Positions 1 to 6,289 of a stretch of DNA of 35,499 bases are shown piece by piece. The translations under genes and the position numbers were made by a program. Below the pieces are notes generated by a model that saw only the letters and a list, made by a program, of their open reading frames with translations, was not told the origin of the DNA and made no database searches. Position 1 is the stretch's first letter; each line of letters starts with the position of its first letter. Origin of the DNA: UBA3305 sp002373555 (GTDB lineage: Bacteria > Bacillota > Clostridia > Lachnospirales > Lachnospiraceae); the NCBI GenBank assembly GCA_946612455.1, contig CAMOER010000025.1:1-35499 (forward strand), given 5' to 3'.

Positions 1-31
1 GTTCCTTAACTTAATAGAAACTACCTACCAT

Positions 32-82
32 TGGGGACAGGCACCGTGGGTTATTTCGGATAACCCACGGGACCTGTCCCCA
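32..82. repeat. GGGGACAGG-type palindromic intergenic repeat
   Basis: An imperfect inverted repeat. The outer arms TGGGGACAGG (32-41) and CCTGTCCCCA (73-82) are perfect complements. After a 2x2 mismatch, an inner 11-bp stem (44-54 with 60-70) closes on the loop TTCGG. The GGGGACAG/CTGTCCCC core resembles REP-like repeats common in many bacteria, some of them linked to RAYT transposases (known biology; no such transposase is visible here). It lies 37 bp upstream of the regulator start and could also act as a transcript-end hairpin for a gene left of the window. A relative lies at 18264-18361. Confidence 0.75.
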
Positions 83-119
83 TGGCTCACAGCCTGCCTC
101 TTTCATCAAGGAGATCATT

Positions 120-1511
120 ATGGAGCTTTCGATACCGCTTGCCGCGGACGGCAGGAGCCCGTATTACGAACAGATCTATTCTTATATAAAGAGGGAACTC
201 CTCACGGGCCGGATCCGGAAAGGCGAGAAGCTGCCCTCCACCCGCGCGCTCTCGCTCGCGCTTTCGATCAGCCGGAACACTGTGCAGACGGCTTATGACC
301 AGCTGACAGCGGAGGGTTATCTGATCCCGGAGCCGCAGCGGGGTTATTTTGCTGCGGACGTGCAGTGGAATTATGCCGGGGAAAATGCGGCCGCAGCGGA
401 AACATTTTCGCCGGACAAAGCACCGCAGACAGAGGACTATGCCGTGGATTTTGCGCCCTTCGGCGTGGATGTGGCGCATTTCCCGTTCGCGACCTGGAGA
501 AAGCTGGCCAGGGAGATCCTGATCGAGGAGAACCGGGAGGTGCTGACCGGCGGCGACCCGCGGGGGGAATACGGCCTGCGTGCCTCGATCTGCAGATACC
601 TGAATTCTTCGCGCGGAATGCGCGCAAAGCCGGAACAGGTGGTGATCGGCGCGGGAACAGCTTATCTGCTGATGCTGCTCACGCAGCTGACCGGCAGCCG
701 GCGCATCGCCGTGGAGGATCCGACCTACCGGCATGTGAGCCGGATGCTGAAACGGCTGTCGCATGAGATCCTGCCGATCAGCACGGACAGGCAGGGAATC
801 CGGACGGAGGAGCTGCGGCAGACGGATGCGGATATGGTATATGTGATGCCGGCGCATCAGTTCCCGACGGGGGCCGTGCTGCCGCTGAACCGGCGGCAGG
901 AGCTGCTGCGTTGGGCGGAGGAGCGGCCCGGCCGCTATCTCCTGGAAGACGATTATGATTCGGAGTTCCGTTACAGGGGAAAGCCAATCCCGTCCCTGTC
1001 GGCGCTCGGCGTCTCGGATCCGATCATTTATCTCGGAACATTTTCGCAGACGGTCACGCCGGCGATCCGTGTGAGCTTCATGGTGCTGCCAGAAAGCCTG
1101 AACCGGGATTTTGATGAAAAATGCGGCTACTATTCGCAGACCGTGTCCAGGATCGACCAGGAAGTGCTGGCAAAATTCATGGATGGCGGCTATTTTGAAC
1201 GGCATCTGAACCGGATGCGCGGGGTGTACCGCGGGAAGCATGATGCACTGATCGAAGCGCTGCAGCCGTTTGCCGGGGCATTTTCCGTTTCCGGGGAGCG
1301 AGCCGGCCTGTATCTGCGCCTTACATCGAAAAAGGGCGTGCCGGAGAGCCGGCTCATTGCCGCCGCGAAGGAAGCGGGCGTGAAGATCTACGGGGTGTCG
1401 GAGTATTTCCTGACGCCGCGGGAGAGCGCCAGTGTGCTGTTGGGCTTCGCGAACCTGCAGGAAGCGGAGATCCGGGATGGCGTGCGGCGGCTGGAAGAAG
1501 CATTGCTCTGA
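120..1511 (+). CDS. MocR/PdxR-type GntR regulator with aminotransferase-like domain, PLP lysine replaced by Gln
   Basis: A 463-residue protein in two parts. Residues ~10-78 form a GntR winged helix (KLPSTRALSLALSISRNTVQTAYDQL then the wing). Residues ~110-463 form a class-I aminotransferase fold, the MocR architecture in which the domain senses PLP or an amino compound. The family marks HQFPTG (246-251) and LEDDYDSEF (274-282) are present. The usual GTFSK motif reads GTFSQ here, with Gln310 (codon CAG, 1047-1049) in place of the lysine that forms the internal aldimine. Covalent PLP binding is therefore unlikely, so the domain may bind another ligand or PLP non-covalently (inference). The start is set by AAGGAG at 108-113. 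No adjacent PLP-synthesis or GABA genes suggest a target. Confidence 0.9.
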   Translation: MELSIPLAADGRSPYYEQIYSYIKRELLTGRIRKGEKLPSTRALSLALSISRNTVQTAYDQLTAEGYLIPEPQRGYFAADVQWNYAGENAAAAETFSPDKAPQTEDYAVDFAPFGVDVAHFPFATWRKLAREILIEENREVLTGGDPRGEYGLRASICRYLNSSRGMRAKPEQVVIGAGTAYLLMLLTQLTGSRRIAVEDPTYRHVSRMLKRLSHEILPISTDRQGIRTEELRQTDADMVYVMPAHQFPTGAVLPLNRRQELLRWAEERPGRYLLEDDYDSEFRYRGKPIPSLSALGVSDPIIYLGTFSQTVTPAIRVSFMVLPESLNRDFDEKCGYYSQTVSRIDQEVLAKFMDGGYFERHLNRMRGVYRGKHDALIEALQPFAGAFSVSGERAGLYLRLTSKKGVPESRLIAAAKEAGVKIYGVSEYFLTPRESASVLLGFANLQEAEIRDGVRRLEEALL

Positions 1512-1523
1512 GTGAAGGCAGAA

Positions 1524-1567
1524 GCCCTCTCCTTTAGGAGAGGGTGACACGAAGTGCCGGGAGAGGT
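1524..1567 (+). repeat. CTCTCC/GGAGAG double-hairpin intergenic repeat, copy 1
   Basis: It starts just after the regulator stop codon. CCCTCTCCT pairs with AGGAGAGGG around a short TT loop, then CAC-GAA-GTG forms a second small stem, ending in CCGGGAGAGG. The same two-hairpin plan occurs at 9424-9466. Repeats of this kind are frequent in Clostridia genomes (recalled, not checked). It may end the upstream transcript, but no T tract follows. Confidence 0.65.
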
Positions 1568-1605
1568 CATTGCGGGCAAGCTTGCGGACGAACGGGAAAT
1601 ACGGA

Positions 1606-1635
1606 TTGTATACGGCATAGATAGTATGGTAAAAT
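1606..1635 (+). promoter_or_regulatory. Putative sigma-A promoter for the ybjN-like gene and glpK
   Basis: TTGTAT at 1606-1611 and TAAAAT at 1630-1635 are separated by 18 bp, 32 bp upstream of the next start codon. There is no operator-like symmetry nearby. Confidence 0.45.
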
Positions 1636-1667
1636 AACACAAATATTGAATTCTGGAGGAATTAACC

Positions 1668-2126
1668 ATGGGTGTTTGTATGGAAGTAACCAAAGCCTAT
1701 CTGAAGGCAAACGGCTATGAATATGAAGAAACAGAAGACGGTCAGGCGCTCCGTCTGGGCGTCATGGGACTCGACAATATGGGCCAGGCCGAAGTTGTCG
1801 TGATCTTTGATGATGACGATGAATCCGCGGCGCTCCGCATTTTCAATATCGGTTCTCCAGTACCGGCTTCGAAAAAACCGGAGCTGTACAGGGTGATGTC
1901 CGGCCTCAATAACGATTACCGCTGGGTGAAATTCTCGATCGACGAGGATGATGACACGATCGAAGCGGCGATCGATGCCGTTCTGACGCCCGAGGGCGCA
2001 GGGGAGATCGTGTTCGAGCTTGTCAATAATCTGCTTGGCATCACGGATGAAGCGTATCCCAGGATCATGAAGGCGCTCTGGGGCGGCGACGCACCGTTCA
2101 TTTACAACGGAAATACACTCAATTGA
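1668..2126 (+). CDS. YbjN-domain protein
   Basis: A 152-residue soluble, acidic protein that resembles the YbjN family, which has a fold like type III secretion chaperones and no settled function. The visible pattern is an N-terminal helix (EVTKAYLKANGYEYE), then strands including AEVVVIFDDDDES and WVKFSIDEDDD, then a C-terminal helix (EIVFELVNNLLGITDEAYPRIMKALWG). GGAGG six to ten bases upstream supports the ATG at 1668; ATG 1680 is a possible internal start. It precedes glpK by 22 bp and is probably co-transcribed with it, though no functional link is evident. Confidence 0.75.
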   Translation: MGVCMEVTKAYLKANGYEYEETEDGQALRLGVMGLDNMGQAEVVVIFDDDDESAALRIFNIGSPVPASKKPELYRVMSGLNNDYRWVKFSIDEDDDTIEAAIDAVLTPEGAGEIVFELVNNLLGITDEAYPRIMKALWGGDAPFIYNGNTLN

Positions 2127-2148
2127 TGTTTTTCTGTAAGGAGAAGAA

Positions 2149-3642
2149 ATGGGAAAATACTTAATGACATTCGACCAGGGCACGACCAGCTCGCGCTGCA
2201 TCATTTTCGACAAGGAAGGGCATATCCTGAGCCTTGCACAGAAGGAATACACGCAGATCTTTCCGAAGCCAGGCTGGGTCGAGCACGATCCGATGGAGAT
2301 CTGGGAGAGCCAGATCTCGGTCGCCGCGGAGGCTATGAAGAAAGCCAATATGCACGGCAGCGACATTGCCGCCATCGGCATTACAAACCAGCGTGAGACC
2401 ACGGTCGTCTGGGACCGGAAGACCGGCGAGCCGGTGTACAACGCCATTGTCTGGCAGTGCCGCCGTACCTCGGAAATGGTCGACGAACTGGTGAAGGACG
2501 GCTTCGGTGAAACGATCCGGGAGAAGACAGGACTGAATCCGGATGCCTATTTTTCGGGCACCAAGATCAAATGGATCCTGGATCATGTGCCCGGCGCGCG
2601 CGCCCGTGCGGAAGCCGGCGATCTGTTCTTCGGCACGGTCGATACCTGGCTGATCTGGAAGATGACCGGCGGGATGGTCCATGCGACCGACCGCACGAAT
2701 GCTTCCCGGACGATGCTGTTTGATATCCGGAAGCTCTGCTGGGATCCGGAAATTCTGGAGAAGCTGGAGATCCCGTCCTGCATGCTGCCGGAGGTGCATC
2801 CTTCCTCCCACGTGTTCGGCTATACGAAAGACTGCGGGATTGACGACGGCATCCCGATCGCGGGCGTGGCAGGCGATCAGCAGGCGGCGCTTTTCGGACA
2901 GTGCTGCTTCGATCCGGGGGAAGTCAAGAATACGTACGGCACCGGCTGTTTCCTGCTCATGAATACGGGCCGCGACGCGGTCAGGAGCGAGAACGGACTG
3001 CTGACGACGATCGCTGCATCACCGGATGAAGATGTGCGGTATGCGCTGGAAGGCAGCGTGTTCGTTGCCGGAGCCGCGATCAAGTGGCTGCGGGACGAAC
3101 TGGGACTGATTCAGACAGCGGCGGAATCCGAGGAGCACTGCCGGAAGGTCCCGGACACGAACGGCGTGTATGTCGTTCCCGCGTTTACCGGCCTTGGCGC
3201 GCCGTACTGGGATCAGTACGCAAGGGGCGCGATCCTCGGCCTGACCAGAGGCGCCGGCAGATCGCATATTGTCCGTGCGACTGTGGAATCGCTGGCTTAT
3301 CAGGCGATGGATCTTATCCGGGCGATGGAAGCAGACGCAGGCGTATCGCTGACTGCGCTGAAGGTGGACGGCGGCGCAGCCGCCAATGATTTCCTGATGG
3401 AATTCCAGTCGGATATATTGAATAAGGAAGTCGTGCGGCCGACCTGCCTGGAAACCACTGCGCTCGGCGCGGCCTATCTGGCCGGATTGGCGGTGGGCTA
3501 TTATTCGGACACGGACGAGATCCGGAGCAACTGGGCCTGCGACCGGAAGTTCGAGCCTTCGATGAAAGAAGCGATCCGCGAACGGCTTTATGCCGGCTGG
3601 CAGAAAGCGGTGAAGCGGGCGATGCGCTGGGAGAGCGAGTAA
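2149..3642 (+). CDS. glpK: Glycerol kinase
   Basis: A 497-residue cytoplasmic FGGY-family kinase that phosphorylates glycerol to glycerol 3-phosphate with ATP, feeding glycolysis and lipid synthesis. The N-terminal phosphate loop FDQGTTSSRCIIFD (8-21), the glycerol-site segments ITNQRETTVVWDR and NAIVWQCRRT, and the C-terminal ATP-site segment VDGGAAANDFLMEFQSD are all present. The length equals the family norm. AAGGAG precedes the ATG. No glycerol facilitator or glycerol-3-phosphate dehydrogenase gene is adjacent, so glycerol uptake must be encoded elsewhere or be passive. A strong terminator follows 43 bp after the stop. Confidence 0.97.
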   Translation: MGKYLMTFDQGTTSSRCIIFDKEGHILSLAQKEYTQIFPKPGWVEHDPMEIWESQISVAAEAMKKANMHGSDIAAIGITNQRETTVVWDRKTGEPVYNAIVWQCRRTSEMVDELVKDGFGETIREKTGLNPDAYFSGTKIKWILDHVPGARARAEAGDLFFGTVDTWLIWKMTGGMVHATDRTNASRTMLFDIRKLCWDPEILEKLEIPSCMLPEVHPSSHVFGYTKDCGIDDGIPIAGVAGDQQAALFGQCCFDPGEVKNTYGTGCFLLMNTGRDAVRSENGLLTTIAASPDEDVRYALEGSVFVAGAAIKWLRDELGLIQTAAESEEHCRKVPDTNGVYVVPAFTGLGAPYWDQYARGAILGLTRGAGRSHIVRATVESLAYQAMDLIRAMEADAGVSLTALKVDGGAAANDFLMEFQSDILNKEVVRPTCLETTALGAAYLAGLAVGYYSDTDEIRSNWACDRKFEPSMKEAIRERLYAGWQKAVKRAMRWESE

Positions 3643-3655
3643 GGAAGACAGCCGG

Positions 3656-3765
3656 GCAGGTGAGTTCACTCTGACTTTTTTCACTAAGCGGGCGTGAGAG
3701 CCCGCTTTTGTTTTTTTTACTAAGCGAGCAGGTGCGTTCACTCTGGTTTTTTCCCACCAGGCGAA
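3656..3765 (+). repeat. Direct repeat flanking the glpK terminator, 72-bp offset
   Basis: GCAGGTGAGTTCACTCTG at 3656-3673 recurs as GCAGGTGCGTTCACTCTG at 3728-3745. Both copies are followed by a T-rich tract and a CTAAGCG or CCAGGCG segment. CACTAAGCGGGC and TACTAAGCGAGC are a further repeat within the interval. The arrangement looks like a terminator duplicated in tandem and then diverged. The remaining bases to 3837 show no gene. Confidence 0.6.
3686..3718 (+). terminator. Rho-independent terminator of glpK
   Basis: AAGCGGGC (3686-3693) pairs with GCCCGCTT (3700-3707) over the loop GTGAGA, followed by TTTTG and eight T residues. Confidence 0.9.
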
Positions 3766-3837
3766 TAGAAAAGCCCGTTTTGATTTATTTTGCGAAGTGA
3801 ACGAAAGCGGTTTGTCAGTTGCCTTTTCCCTTCCAGC

Positions 3838-4111
3838 ATGCAAATACGGACAGTTTTTCAAAAATCACACCCATGAATAACATTGCCGCGCCGCCGAACG
3901 GCAGTTTGGCGCGGGATTCATGCAATTTTGAACAATTTATAAAAAAGCACACCCATTTTCCCCTCGATGTCTGATCGCAGGCGGAGGAAAATGGGTGTGC
4001 TTTTTTGCAGTGTGCCTGCCTATTGCATGGAAATGCAGTATTCCTGAAGCTTCAGATGCAATTCCAGGAATTGTATGGGTGTGTTTTTGACGGAAGTATT
4101 GAAAAATGCAT
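3838..4111. repeat. Nested palindromic four-module element, copy 1 (unrecognised family)
   Basis: Four bipartite modules ATGCA-N23-CACACCCAT lie at 3838-3874 and 3920-3956 (forward) and at 3991-4028 and 4075-4111 (reverse, reading ATGGGTGTG-N23/24-TGCAT). The central pair forms a perfect 21-bp stem (3941-3961 with 3986-4006) with T-rich tracts on both outer sides. The left gap folds through CATGAAT (3872-3878) and ATTCATG (3916-3922), with inner stems CCGCGCC/GGCGCGG and GCCG-AA-CGGC. The right gap folds through TGGAA (4028-4032) and TTCCA (4062-4066), with TGCA/TGCA inside. The centre holds CGAT-GTCTG-ATCG. No protein is encoded. Copy 2 at 34138-34412 repeats the plan with different filler sequence. 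A structured RNA, a protein-bound DNA site and a non-autonomous mobile element are all possible. Confidence 0.85.
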
Positions 4112-4124
4112 GAATTCCGGGAAT

Positions 4125-4198
4125 CATCTGTCAGTGTCCGCAAATCCATCTGACAGTATCAGTGTATCCATCTGTCAGGCTATGTGTATCCATCGTCC
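4125..4198 (+). repeat. 22-bp-phased CATCTGWCAG repeats upstream of the hrcA promoter
   Basis: CATCTGTCAG at 4125, CATCTGACAG at 4147, CATCTGTCAG at 4169 and a partial CATCGTCC at 4191 are spaced exactly 22 bp apart, about two helical turns. Each core contains the odd palindrome CTG-W-CAG. The second and third units also share GTGTATC just before the next unit. The array ends about 45 bp before the -35 box. The phasing on one DNA face suggests cooperative binding by an unknown protein (inference). Confidence 0.7.
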
Positions 4199-4244
4199 CC
4201 GCCGGCGAACCATGAAAAGATTGTGAAAAAACAAAGGAAACCGG

Positions 4245-4273
4245 TTGACAAAGAACCGGCGCGGTGCTATCTT
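4245..4273 (+). promoter_or_regulatory. Sigma-A promoter of the hrcA operon
   Basis: The consensus TTGACA (4245-4250) is followed, after a 17-bp spacer, by TATCTT (4268-4273). The CIRCE operator begins 12 bp downstream, so bound HrcA would cover the transcription start region. Confidence 0.85.
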
Positions 4274-4285
4274 ATGTATAGTGTA

Positions 4286-4312
4286 TTAGCACTCTAACCG
4301 AATGAGTGCTAA
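4286..4312 (+). promoter_or_regulatory. CIRCE operator (HrcA binding site)
   Basis: TTAGCACTC (4286-4294), nine bases, then GAGTGCTAA (4304-4312). This matches the CIRCE consensus without a mismatch. HrcA binds it to repress class I heat-shock genes (established). It is the only CIRCE seen in the window, so the genes from hrcA onward are the inferred regulon here. Confidence 0.97.
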
Positions 4313-4359
4313 CAACCGAAAGCCAAGCCGTTTCGGAATATACACGAAAGGAGAGCATC

Positions 4360-5406
4360 ATGCCGGCACTGGACGTGCGAAAGGAAAAAATTCTGTATGC
4401 GATCATTCAGAACTATCAGGAGACCGGGGAGCCCGTCGGTTCCAGGACGATCTCCAAGTATCTGGATGTGAAGCTTTCTCCTGCGACGATCAGAAATGAA
4501 ATGTCCGATCTGGAGGAAATGGGATATATCGTACAGCCGCATACATCGGCCGGCCGGATCCCCACGGACAAAGGCTACCGGCTTTATGTGGACCGGATGC
4601 TTTCCGAAAAAACGCTCCCGGCGGAGCAGCGGCCGGAAAATCAGCTTCTGATCAAGCGTGTGGACAGAGTGGAAGAACTGCTGATGCAGATGGCCAGGAT
4701 CCTGGCGGCGAACACAAACTACGCCGCGATGATCACCGGACCGAAATATCAGAAGACCAAGCTCAAGTTCATCCAGCTCTCACCGATGGGCGAGGGCCGG
4801 ATCCTGGCGGTGGTTGTTTCCGAAGGAAATATCGTCAAGAACAACATCCTGAATATAGGAGAGGATATTTCCCAGGAAAGCCTTCTGGGGCTGAACATCC
4901 TGCTCAACCAGAACCTCGCGGGACTCACGATGGATGAGATCAGTCTGGAGATCATCTCGAAGATCAAGCATGAAGACGATGAGCATGCCGAGATCATCAA
5001 CAAGGTGCTGGATGCGGTCGCCGAGTCCATCAGGGAAAATGACAAGATGCGCATTTTCACGAGCGGCGCGCCGAACATCTTCAAATACCCGGAACTGACC
5101 GGCGGAGACAAGGCCAGCGAGCTGATCAGCACGCTGGAGGAAAAGGAGCCGCTCGGGAACATCGTCAGTTCCGTGGACGGAGAAGACGGCAGGCATGACA
5201 TTCAGGTCTACATCGGCGATGAAGTTCCGGTGGATTCCATGAAGGACTGCAGTGTCGTCACCGCCACCTATGAACTGGGCGAGGGCGTGCAGGGAAAGAT
5301 CGGCATCATCGGGCCGAAGAGAATGGATTATCAGAAAGTCGTGGATACGCTGAAAAGCACGATGTCGCAGCTGGATGTGATCTTTTCCGATGAGAATGAC
5401 AGTTAG
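4360..5406 (+). CDS. hrcA: Heat-inducible transcription repressor HrcA
   Basis: A 348-residue repressor that binds CIRCE and whose folding is normally assisted by GroEL. The N-terminal winged helix (~1-80) holds SPATIRNEMSDLEEMGYI and SAGRIPTDKGYRLYVDRM, the family signature. The central and C-terminal part is the GAF-like/dimer region. AAAGGAG five to eleven bases upstream selects ATG 4360; the frame stays open back to a GTG inside the CIRCE right arm, which is not a credible start. It heads the operon, so HrcA represses itself. grpE follows after 11 bp. Confidence 0.97.
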   Translation: MPALDVRKEKILYAIIQNYQETGEPVGSRTISKYLDVKLSPATIRNEMSDLEEMGYIVQPHTSAGRIPTDKGYRLYVDRMLSEKTLPAEQRPENQLLIKRVDRVEELLMQMARILAANTNYAAMITGPKYQKTKLKFIQLSPMGEGRILAVVVSEGNIVKNNILNIGEDISQESLLGLNILLNQNLAGLTMDEISLEIISKIKHEDDEHAEIINKVLDAVAESIRENDKMRIFTSGAPNIFKYPELTGGDKASELISTLEEKEPLGNIVSSVDGEDGRHDIQVYIGDEVPVDSMKDCSVVTATYELGEGVQGKIGIIGPKRMDYQKVVDTLKSTMSQLDVIFSDENDS

Positions 5407-5417
5407 GAGGAAGCCTT

Positions 5418-6032
5418 ATGGATGAGGAATTAAAGAAAGAGGCTGAGGATATAAAGGAAGAGAACGCGAAGGCTGAAGAGGCCGGCGCCGAAGCTGCCGC
5501 GGAAGGCAGTGAGGGCCCCGCGGCGGAAAAAGAAGAAGCCGCAGGCAGCGGTGAGAACGCCGGCAAGGAAGCCGAAGCTGAACAGGATCCGCTCGAGAAG
5601 GCGCAGGAAGAGAATAAGGAACTGAACGACAGACTGCTGCGGCAGATGGCCGAGTTCGAGAACTTCCGGAAACGTACCGAGAAAGAGAAATCCGCCATGT
5701 TCGACATGGGCGCCCGGACCGTGATCGAAAAGATCCTTCCCGTGATCGACAATTTCGAGCGCGGCCTGGCCGGTGTGCCGGAAGAAGGAAAGAATGATCC
5801 TTTCGTGGACGGCATGGACAAGGTTTACAAGCAGCTGATGAAGGAACTCACCGATCTGGGCGTGAAGCCGATCGAGGCGAAGGGACAGCCTTTCAATCCC
5901 GACCTTCACAATGCGGTGATGCATATCGATGATGATACGATCGATGAGAATACGGTCGTGGAGGAGTTCCAGAAGGGATACACGTTCAGAGACAGTATTG
6001 TCAGATACAGTATGGTGAAGGTGGCTAATTAG
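5418..6032 (+). CDS. grpE: Nucleotide exchange factor GrpE
   Basis: A 204-residue co-chaperone that releases ADP from DnaK. The first ~55 residues are a low-complexity Glu/Ala-rich stretch, followed by a coiled coil (QEENKELNDRLLRQMAEFENFRKRTEKEK) and the C-terminal beta domain ending KGYTFRDSIVRYSMVKVAN, which is typical of the family. AGGAGG overlaps the end of hrcA. The acidic N-terminal extension is longer than in many homologues, but such tails vary freely. Confidence 0.97.
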   Translation: MDEELKKEAEDIKEENAKAEEAGAEAAAEGSEGPAAEKEEAAGSGENAGKEAEAEQDPLEKAQEENKELNDRLLRQMAEFENFRKRTEKEKSAMFDMGARTVIEKILPVIDNFERGLAGVPEEGKNDPFVDGMDKVYKQLMKELTDLGVKPIEAKGQPFNPDLHNAVMHIDDDTIDENTVVEEFQKGYTFRDSIVRYSMVKVAN

Positions 6033-6289
6033 CCAGGTGGATGACGAGTCAGGGAAAACTTCCGGTACTCGGGCATGCCCCGCAAACGGCTTCGGGAAGT
6101 GAAAGCTTCAGACAAAGGCAGGGCCGTTTGCCGGCTGCATGGCCTCGTCCCTTCGGAAACGCGGACGAAGCTCATGGGGAGCGAAAAGCGGAAGAATAAA
6201 CGTTTTATTTCAACAACTGACCTGATTACAGGTTTCAGATAAATCAGTAAATTTTTTATTAAGACATTTACATGCAGGAGGATTATATC
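6033..6289 (+). other. Structured 257-nt leader between grpE and dnaK
   Basis: There is no gene in this interval. GCAAACGGC (6082-6090) can pair with GCCGTTTGC (6123-6131), enclosing smaller inverted repeats such as GAAG/CTTC. CCTGATTACAGG (near 6221-6232) makes a small hairpin. The final ~100 bases are AT-rich and end in GCAGGAGG before dnaK. A separate dnaK promoter, RNA processing site or thermosensor is possible, but I see no consensus -35/-10 pair. Confidence 0.5.

Noticed and set aside
87..1640. A long open frame antisense to the MocR-type gene
   Set aside because: GC-rich shadow frame without start signals; the sense gene has clear domains.
3838..4111. The nested element considered as a CRISPR or a plain terminator
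   Set aside because: The repeats are inverted rather than direct and only module ends are fixed. A terminator would need just the central stem, not four evenly spaced modules.
4125..4198. Short regular repeats considered as a CRISPR array
   Set aside because: Period is only 22 bp with about 10 conserved bases, no unique spacers of 30 bp or more, and no cas genes in the window.
4306..4359. Upstream in-frame start for hrcA
   Set aside because: The GTG lies inside the CIRCE right arm and has no ribosome site; ATG 4360 has a good one.
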